Assembly: GCA_028751875.1 (NCBI GenBank)
Contig: CM054165.1
Coordinates: 24,431,623-24,495,622 of the forward strand
Direction: 5' to 3'
DNA: 64,000 bases
From: Rapana venosa
Taxonomy: Eukaryota > Mollusca > Gastropoda > Neogastropoda > Muricidae
Made by a program: the position numbers and the translations under genes
Notes under the pieces: model-generated
Told to the model about the DNA's origin: nothing
Databases searched by the model: none
The model's input: the letters and a program-made list of their open reading frames with translations, nothing else
Shown here: positions 57,425-64,000 of the stretch, one piece after another
How positions within the stretch are numbered: position 1 is the first letter of the stretch
Layout of the letters: each line of letters begins with the position of its first letter

Positions 57425-57825
57425 CAGTGACTGTGCCTTCAGTGTCTGTCTTCAGTGTCTGTGTCTTGTGTCTTCAGTGTCTGTGTCTTCAGTGTCTGTG
57501 TCTTGTGTCTTCAGTGTCTGTGTCTTCAGTGTCTGTGTCTTGTGTCTTCAGTGTCTGTGTCTTCAGTGTCTGTGTCTTGTGTCTTCAGTGTCTGTGTCTT
57601 CAGTGTCTGTGTCTTCAGTGTCTGTGTCTTTAGTGTCTGTGTCTTGTGTCTGTGTCTTCAGTGTCTGTGTCTTCAGTGTCTGTGTCTTCAGTGTCTGTGT
57701 CTTTAGTGTCTGTGTCTTGTGTCTGTGTCTTCAGTGTCTAGTGTCTTCAGTGTCTGTGTCTTCAGTGTCTGTGTCTTCAGTGTCTGTGTCTTCAGTGTCT
57801 GTGTCTTCAGTGTCTGTGTCTCCCT
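57425..57825. repeat. 15-bp minisatellite (CTTCAGTGTCTGTGT)
   Basis: About 26 units of CTTCAGTGTCTGTGT, some shortened to CTTGTGT. Five-codon periodicity keeps frames open (CLQCL or SVSVS repeats; ETQTLKTQ on the minus strand). Confidence 0.97.
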
Positions 57826-58009
57826 GACTTTGGTGTGGAAGAGCTGAGTGCAGTATGTGCAGACACACATGAAATAGACATGCCAACTGTACACACACAC
57901 ATGATAGCAGCAAGAAAACATCACTTGTGTTGCCATCATCGGTTGATATGGAATTCCCAGGTGTGTCTGACTGTGGTGCTGATGTGTGTGTTGTGCAGCC
58001 TGAGGTGGA

Positions 58010-58415
58010 CTATTAACCAAGGATTGATAATATTGTTGGTGGATTTGACACACGGATTGTCACGCGATATGTTGCTACTCTGACTGACAAATATGTCCAG
58101 AAAAGACTGAGAGACAGCCACAGAAATAAACACTTCAGAAAAACTGTCCTCCATCATTCAGATGGTAAAGATTTTGTGACACGCGAGTCTGATGACATTG
58201 TGATCCAATATGCAGGCAAATCAGACATTGATGCAGAGTGTGTGTACTGGTTTGTTAAACAGCAAGACAAAAACATGTTAAAAGAGGAATGTGCCAAACT
58301 CGCCAGTTTGCGGAAAGGGAAGCGGATCCAGGATCCACTACACAGGGAGACCTTAGCACGAGCCTCACGGGATTTAGCCACTCTTCCTGATCTCCTGCAG
58401 TTTTACCTTGGCTGA
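58010..58415 (+). other. Open coding-like segment of about 130 codons, unrecognised
   Basis: A plus-strand frame open from just after a stop near 58,015 to a stop at 58,413 reads IDNIVGGFDTRIVTRYVATL, QKRLRDSHRNKHFRKT, SDDIVIQYAGKSDIDAECVY, EECAKLASLRKGKRIQDPLH and RASRDLATLPDLLQFYLG. It is charged and helical in character, with no low complexity and no internal stop. The first Met is at 58,176. It could be an exon or part of an unnamed element. No promoter, signal peptide or known motif was identified. Confidence 0.45.
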
Positions 58416-58929
58416 CAGTGTGTGAGACAGAGACTTGACACAAGAAAAGCTCGGAATGCCATAGCAAACCTGGACAGTAAAGAGTTTTGTGTATGGCTGT
58501 ACATTATGATGATCAATGCCGTGGTTTCCATGTCACGAGAGAGAGACAGAGACATATGCAGAAACAGATACAGACGGAAAGAAGTAGACTTCAGACTTTT
58601 ACTGTATATGGTTTACTGTATATGGGCTTTAGGCCACAATACAAAAGCATAATGAGCAGAAGGGAATGGGCACATGCCAAGTGTTATGAATATATTACTA
58701 CCAACACAATGAACATTAGTGTCACAATGATTATGAAAACAAGCATACACCATTCATAGTCCACATACACATTCGTGTTTTAGATACATATGGTGTTCAT
58801 CAACATGATAATGCATTTCTACAAATTTATCTTTTAATTGCATAACAGTAGACAAAGAGACAGAGATAGAAGAGACCTGTAGACACAGAGACAGATGAGG
58901 CATAGACAAACAGAAATGGCAGTAGAGAG

Positions 58930-59060
58930 ATTAAGATATATCTAGATATATATATATATCTAGATATATATATCTATTATCATCTATCTATCTATCATCT
59001 CTCTCTACTCTCTATCTCTCTACTCTCTACTCTACTATATATAATATAAATATATTATAT
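58930..59060. repeat. AT-rich simple repeats (ATCT/TATA)n
   Basis: Palindrome-like TCTAGATATATATATATC copies followed by ATCT and TATA runs. No coding. Confidence 0.9.
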
Positions 59061-59084
59061 ATGTGTGCGCGTGCGCATGTGTTT

Positions 59085-59290
59085 ATTATTTTTTATTATT
59101 TATTTATTCCTTTGTTTCGAGGATGATGGAATGGGCACTCGTTTGCTTTTTTGCATCCAGTTCCCGTGTGTGTGCGGCTTTGTAGATTTTGCCATCCATT
59201 TGCACCGGCACACAATTACCTACTCTTCCGAAAGGTGGAACGGGTTTTGCATGTGCGCGGGATGTTCTGCGTGCGCTCTCACACTGGACC
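59085..59290 (-). mobile_element. SINE-like repeat sharing the LINE 3' tail (copy 3)
   Basis: On the minus strand: GTTCCACCTTTCGGAAGAGT, AGGTAATTGTGTGCCGGTGC, GGCAAAATCTACAAAGCCGC, ACACGGGAACTGGATGCAAA, AAAGCAAACGAGTGCCCATT and CATCATCCTCGAAACAAAGG, then an AATAA-type tail. Best preserved of the three copies. The last ~55 bp match the CR1/L2-type LINE terminus at 40,755-40,810. Confidence 0.75.
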
Positions 59291-59309
59291 TCGTTTATAG
59301 TCTCCTCGG

Positions 59310-59400
59310 AAGGATTGTGTGTGTGTGTGTGTGTGTGTGAACCATAACTTTATGACCATAATTGCTCTCTCTCTCTTCTCTCTCTCTATCTCTCCATCTT
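59310..59400. repeat. (GT)n and (CT)n short tracts
   Basis: (GT)n at 59,318-59,339 and CT-rich DNA at 59,366-59,400 beside the SINE-like repeat. Confidence 0.9.
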
Positions 59401-59574
59401 CACAACATGTCTCGAAAGGTGAGTTTTTAATTTGCGATGTCATAACAACGTTTCACAATGACGTATAATTGATGATTGACGTCATTCCATTACGTCATTA
59501 TAATTCTCCCCCAGGAAGGTGAAAGCCGAAATATCTATATATGTTAGTTGTTCTGCTTTCATTTGTGCGAATAT

Positions 59575-59618
59575 TAATATACTATATTATATATATTATA
59601 TATATATATATATATTAT

Positions 59619-59659
<41 letters not shown>

Positions 59660-59735
59660 GAAGGAGGGGAGAGGGAGAGAGATGGGGGGGGGGGGGGGGG
59701 GGGGGGGGGGAAGGGGAGAGAGAAAGCGGAGACTG
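59575..59735. repeat. (TA)n, (GA)n and poly-G compound tract
   Basis: TATA runs at 59,580-59,632, GAGA runs to 59,682, then a G run at about 59,684-59,710. No coding. Confidence 0.95.
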
Positions 59736-61544
59736 ACTCTCCGCAGACAGGCAGATAGAGACACAGGCAAAGAGTGACAGATACAAACAGATAATAGGAA
59801 ATGAAAAAATTAATCACAGTTTATTTTGTGCAGCATCTTCAAAGAAACAACGCAAGTCAAGTTCTGTTTCACACAATTGTAGTAGCATTCAGAAAAGGTG
59901 ATTTGTCTCCCCTCATCACTCTCGTTTGTTCCATTAGACCGACACGTCAACAGAGCGTTTAGCCAAATATGTATCTGTCAATCAGGTTATATTATCCAGG
60001 TTATATTATCCAGGTTATATTATCCAGAAAACATGGACATTCATGATGGATTTTCTCTCTGAACCTTAACAGTTTAAAGGCTGCCCCTTAAAAGGACTGT
60101 GCACCATGTTTGTTGAAAGGATGGATGTATGGGCGTGACATGTTTGTCGAAGATGGATGGGTGTCTGACAATGTTGATGAAGTGAATATCTTTGCGCTCT
60201 TTGAATAAATAACAAAGGACTGCCATTAGCTCAGCCCATGTTGTCACCATGTTTACTCTGCAGGAAGAAGATGTTTCTGTGGTGGTCATCAATTCCTGTA
60301 GATATCATCTCCTGTCGTCAGCATCATACAGATTTCTTCACTTGTTTTTCTACGACTGGGTTTTCCTTGTCTTGACACTTTTTCTTTCATTTCTTCTTCT
60401 TTCCCGCCTTCTCTTCCCGTTGTCCCACTGTCTCTCTGACAATGTATTTCTCTTTCTCTGTTATCAAATCCTTACCTCTGCTACATCATCTCCAGCATGT
60501 TTTGTTCTTATGTTCTTCAATGTCAGATTTCCCTCTTTGTTTTCCCCTTTGTTTGTCTGCCTTTCTTTCTGTGATGTCTGGTGTCCTGTCCTGAACTGAC
60601 CCCGTTATTTCAGCGCCAAGGGACTTTACAAGACTGGGAAATCTCTTCCGCTTTTGCAGCTGTCTTACGTCTTGAAAAGCAAAGAAAACTGTTCAAAACA
60701 TCAGTTTGAATTCCAAAAGCGAGCTTCAGCTTTTCAAACTGATTCTATCAGTTAAGACACTGTATCTGGATTTTCTTCTTCACAACGCCTTTGCTTGCAC
60801 GCAATCTGTTTCAAAGAATGATTTGCATTTTTAGCAGTTTGACAATATTTGTATACACTTTTTGTGTTGGTAAATATGTATTCGTGAGCACTGCTGTTTA
60901 TGTAGAAAGTAGTGGTAAGGTATATTGTCTACCTGATGATGTGTGGTTTGAAAACTGCTGACCCTGCATTGCAGGAGAAAGGAACCATCACTTCTGAAGT
61001 GACTTTAGACAACTGAATCATAAGCGCAGCTGAAGAAGTTTTGATTTTCACACATGAAAGATCGTGAAACCATCCATGTAAACATGCACACACACATACG
61101 CACGCACGCATCTATGTGTACACTCAAATAAGCTGACAGTTTCACATGAAAGTAGACAATATCAATGTATATCAATATGTATGAAGGTAATCACTAACTC
61201 ACTAACATTATTTTTCTTGGTGTCAATCACCTTTCAAACCTGAAAACACCACAGAACCATCATGAGAAGATGACCACATGACCTCTCTTATCTCAGTCTG
61301 TCTGTGAGTGATTTCCCTTGCTCGTTCTTCCTGACCTCATTATGCAGGGAGATGTAATGGGTCTTTTGCTTGCATAGTTTTGGGTCACAAAGTACTCTCG
61401 GGGTTTAGAGCTGATTAATTAGTTTTTGAACTTGGAAAATGACTTGGTAGATTTGGAAGACATCTATATCATCACACTGATGCGTGTGATTTGTTTACTG
61501 ACCTTGGCTTAGCAACAGCTATTCATTTTCCTTGTCTTCTAACG

Positions 61545-61547
<3 letters not shown>
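59736..61547. other. Unique sequence, no gene recognised
   Basis: The longest stretch of ordinary-complexity DNA at the right end. A 17-bp word (CAGGTTATATTATC) is repeated three times at 59,984-60,028. A 116-codon plus frame at 60,249-60,599 is Phe/Leu/Ser-rich with no recognisable domain; transcript data would be needed to call it. Confidence 0.5.
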
Positions 61548-61601
<54 letters not shown>

Positions 61602-61890
61602 TCTCTCTCCCCCCCCCTCTCATCTCCCCCCCTCTCTTTTATTGTTAGCTTTATTGGGTATATGTTATACATTTCTTCACGTTCGTTTGCCCTTTTTTTT
61701 TTTTTTTTTTTTAAATGAGGGCCTGGTGTAAAGAAGCCGCTGGCTTATCCATTTACCCTCATTAAAACAGTCGAGTTCGAGTTCTCTCTTTATCTCTGTC
61801 TCTCTTTGTGTTTCTTTCTCTGTCCGTGTCTCTCTCCCTGTCTCTCTCTGTTTCTCTCTGTCTGTCTGTCTCTCTCTGTATTTTGTCTTT
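61548..61890. repeat. CT-rich tract with poly-T
   Basis: (CT)n at 61,548-61,600, C/CT-rich to 61,640, a T run at 61,691-61,712, then CTCTGTCTGT repeats to 61,890. The same kind of tract precedes the related repeat at 41.9 kb. Confidence 0.93.
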
Positions 61891-61939
61891 TCAGACATGC
61901 ACAGCCTCTCTGCATCTGCAGCTTATTTCCCTTTCCAGT

Positions 61940-62240
61940 ATCTTCACATTCTGAGTCAGTCCAGTGATCTGAGCACTGGGGTAGATGGGATAGATGCCAT
62001 GACATAAAGAAGTCCCTTTATTGGCCGAAAATGAAACCAGTTTCACACAGGTGGAAAGAAGCTCTAGGCACCCAGGGCAGCTGTCGCGTTGACACCGGTC
62101 TGTCTTTGACAAAGCGTGTTTCTGTAGAAGCTTAGTTAACAGGGGCTGTATTCTGTCCTTGGTTATTGGACATTTTTATCTATTTCTATTTGTCTGTTCT
62201 CTTTTTGCTGCCATCAAGGTTCGTGATTATCTTTGAAGAA
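61940..62240 (+). repeat. Unnamed dispersed repeat, copy 2
   Basis: CCAGTGATCTGAGCACTGGG, GTAGATGGGATAGATGCCAT, GACATAAAGAAGTCC, CACCCAGGGCAGCTG and TCTCTTTTTGCTGCCATCAA correspond in order to copy 1 at 41,895-42,240. The 3' part continues into a tandem module (62,160-62,560). Confidence 0.6.
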
Positions 62241-62560
62241 GCCACTTTGGCCAGGTTTATGTTTATTTGGTCACTGTTTATATGTCACTTGTCTCTGTCT
62301 GTGTCTCTTTTTGTTCCCATAGAAGCTTCTTGATTGTCTCTGAAGACACTAATTTGACCGTTTTGGTATTCTCTCACAGTGTATCAGCCATTTGTACCTA
62401 CTGTCTGTCTGTGTGTGTCTATTTTTGCTCCCATAGCAGCTTGTTTTTCATCTCAGAAGAAGTCAGTTTGACCCGTTTTTTATTAGTCACCTGTTTCTGT
62501 TGTCTGCCTGTGTCTCTTTTTGCTCCCAGTCTGTATGTGGGGGAATGGTTCAGTCTGATC
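62160..62560. repeat. Diverged tandem module, about 110-125 bp, three to four copies
   Basis: CTGTNTCTNTTTTTGCTCCC-type text followed by ATAGAAGCTT/ATAGCAGCTT, GATTGTCTCTGAAGACACTA / CATCTCAGAAGAAGTCAGTT and TTTGACC recurs at about 62,200, 62,300, 62,420 and 62,510. Related words occur at 42,170-42,195. No coding recognised. Confidence 0.6.
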
Positions 62561-62599
62561 ATGCTGCGTCCTTATTCATGACAGAGGCAAGGGCAATAA

Positions 62600-63270
62600 A
62601 CGCTTGTATATTATAAAACCAAGGCTCATAGCACAATGTTGTTATGCTGAAATGTTATGATGAGATTGTTTTAGCCATGACAAGCTCTTAGCATAACAAT
62701 GGATTCTTTTCTACAAGGAAAAACTCCCTGAAGCCAGAGTCTGGCTTCCTATAAGGCGAGGATCTTGACCCAGTCACACACACAGGTTTTAGCCAAGGTC
62801 TTCTGACAGTCTCGCGGTGATGCCCAGCTGAGATCACTAAATGGAAGTGCATCTTCTAGATGATACCAGTGTGTAAAGCTGGGGAACAAACAACAACAAC
62901 AACAGCAGCAACAACAACATTCATGACATGGTCTATGAATGAGGTGCCAAGACTTCTCCCGTAGCATTGTACTTCAACATCCTGAGTTCCTTTCTGTAGC
63001 TGGGTTTTCTGTGGAGAGCCAGGCCCGACATAGAGTCACGCAGGAAGTAGGACAGACCAGGGCCTCCACTGCTGTCAGGGAAGCAGCATGGCCTGGTTCA
63101 ACCCCACCCTGCTGGTCACAGGGTGGCATGGGGAGGTAGAGGCAGACAGAAAGAGACACCACTGAAAGATCCCAACATTGTTTACAGAGGTTTGCACGGG
63201 ATTAGTACATAGTGATGGAGACAGCTGGTGTTGTGCCATTGCGGCAGCCCGCCCACAGCCACTGTCAATG
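62600..63270. other. Unique sequence, no gene recognised
   Basis: Contains a short (CAA/CAG)n run at 62,889-62,915. Frames of 62-72 codons only, without domains. Confidence 0.5.
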
Positions 63271-63279
63271 AAGGGACTG

Positions 63280-63405
63280 GTGGAGCGGAGCGGAGTGGAG
63301 GGGAGGGTCGCGGAGTGAAGTGGAGTGGAGTAAAGTGGAGTGGAGTGAAATGGAGTGGAGTGGAGTGGAGTGAAATGGAGTGGAGTGGAGTGGAGTGGAG
63401 TGGTG
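63280..63405. repeat. (TGGAG)n pentanucleotide tract
   Basis: Imperfect TGGAG repeats with AATGG variants, purine-rich on the plus strand. Confidence 0.95.
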
Positions 63406-63522
63406 TGTAGCGTTGTGGTCTGTGCCAGTGTCGGACCTGTTGTGGTTGATGAGTGTTTTGTATCCATCGTCTCTGTCTGCAGTTCTCTCTTGTTTCCCCT
63501 CTTTATGTGCAATGGTGAAGAC

Positions 63523-63535
63523 AGTGAGTGAGTGA

Positions 63536-63577
<42 letters not shown>

Positions 63578-63586
63578 TGTGTGTGT

Positions 63587-63628
<42 letters not shown>

Positions 63629-63632
63629 TGTA
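63523..63632. repeat. (GTGA)n and (GT)n microsatellite
   Basis: GTGAGTGA leading into two long GT runs with single-base interruptions. Confidence 0.97.
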
Positions 63633-63717
63633 GGGTCTGCAACAGTGAGCCAAATGGAGTGTTTCAATTAAGAAATTAAAATAAATCAACCAATGTATCT
63701 ATTATAAAGCGATCTGA

Positions 63718-63765
63718 CTATTGTATTGTATTGTGTTTTATTGTATTGTGTTGTATTAATTTTAT
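63718..63765. repeat. TTGTA-type pentanucleotide tract
   Basis: TATTGTATTGTGTTTTATTG and similar words next to the 3' end of the minus-strand SINE, probably grown from its tail. Confidence 0.85.
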
Positions 63766-63769
63766 TGTA

Positions 63770-64000
63770 TACCACTTTGTCACAGCGGATTTATCTTTGT
63801 GAAATTCAGGCTGCTCTCTCTCCCCGGGGAGTGTGTGTCAACAGAAGAGCAGCGACACTATTATTGTTTTTCCTGCCTACATAATTACGTATTTGGTTTC
63901 CTATCAGAGTGGCTTTTTCTCCAGAACTTTTCCATGAACAACTCTCTTGTTGCCGTGCGTTCTTTTACGTGCACTAAATAACAATTGAACACAGGACCTC
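63770..64000 (-). mobile_element. tRNA-derived SINE, long form (copy 3, cut by window end)
   Basis: The reverse complement of this segment contains GAGGTCCTGTGTTCAATTGT, CGTAAAAGAACGCACGGCAA, CAAGAGAGTTGTTCATGG, CCACTCTGATAGGAAACC and CTCCCCGGGGAGAGAGAGCA, GTGACAAAGTGGTATAC, matching the body and tail of the 4,800-5,215 copy in order. The tRNA-like head would lie beyond position 64,000. Confidence 0.85.

Overview
This window looks like intergenic DNA from a mollusc, most likely a marine gastropod. That is an inference from repeat content: tRNA-headed and 5S-headed SINEs of types I associate with molluscs, several non-LTR retrotransposon families, and very many micro- and minisatellites. I found no convincing intact host gene, rRNA gene, functional tRNA gene or CRISPR array. 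Most long open frames are repeats read as codons; nearly all recognisable coding belongs to mobile elements, mostly frameshifted or 5'-truncated.

Left part (1-10,917): minisatellites (43-bp, 48-bp, 27-bp and another 43-bp unit), an 840-bp compound tetranucleotide tract, four SINE copies, a decayed RNase H-bearing LINE, and two pairs of short diverged direct duplications.

Centre (10,918-25,150): the most notable feature, a 12.3-kb element (11,082-23,428) with inverted terminal repeats of about 155 bp. It carries remnants of a protein-primed-type family B DNA polymerase on the plus strand and a convergent retroviral-type integrase on the minus strand, the signature of a Polinton/Maverick (adintovirus-like) element. 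It lies in a 21-bp minisatellite present on both sides, with a possible 6-bp target duplication. Roughly 10.9-31.1 kb reads as low-accuracy consensus, with ragged homopolymers, frames broken every few dozen codons and a 500-N gap at 26,001-26,500. Real decay and sequencing error therefore cannot be separated there.

25,150-31,100: the gap, two related minisatellites flanking RTE-type reverse transcriptase pieces in inverted arrangement, then 2.6 kb of low-quality AT- and GT-rich sequence.

31,100-49,100: non-LTR retrotransposons. A nearly complete CR1/L2-type LINE (about 33.0-40.8 kb) has an ORF1 with an SGNH-esterase-like segment and an ORF2 with endonuclease and reverse transcriptase; its 3' region is tandemly duplicated. 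A second CR1/L2-type copy (about 42.4-49.1 kb) is interrupted by an I-type LINE with a perfect 15-bp target duplication, by an RTE piece and by a 5S-rRNA-derived SINE with an 11-bp target duplication.

49,100-64,000: a foldback repeat, a 1.28-kb 13-bp minisatellite, two minus-strand LINE remnants of different families, a 15-bp minisatellite beside unrecognised coding-like sequence, a dispersed repeat also present at 41.9 kb, and a minus-strand SINE cut by the window end.
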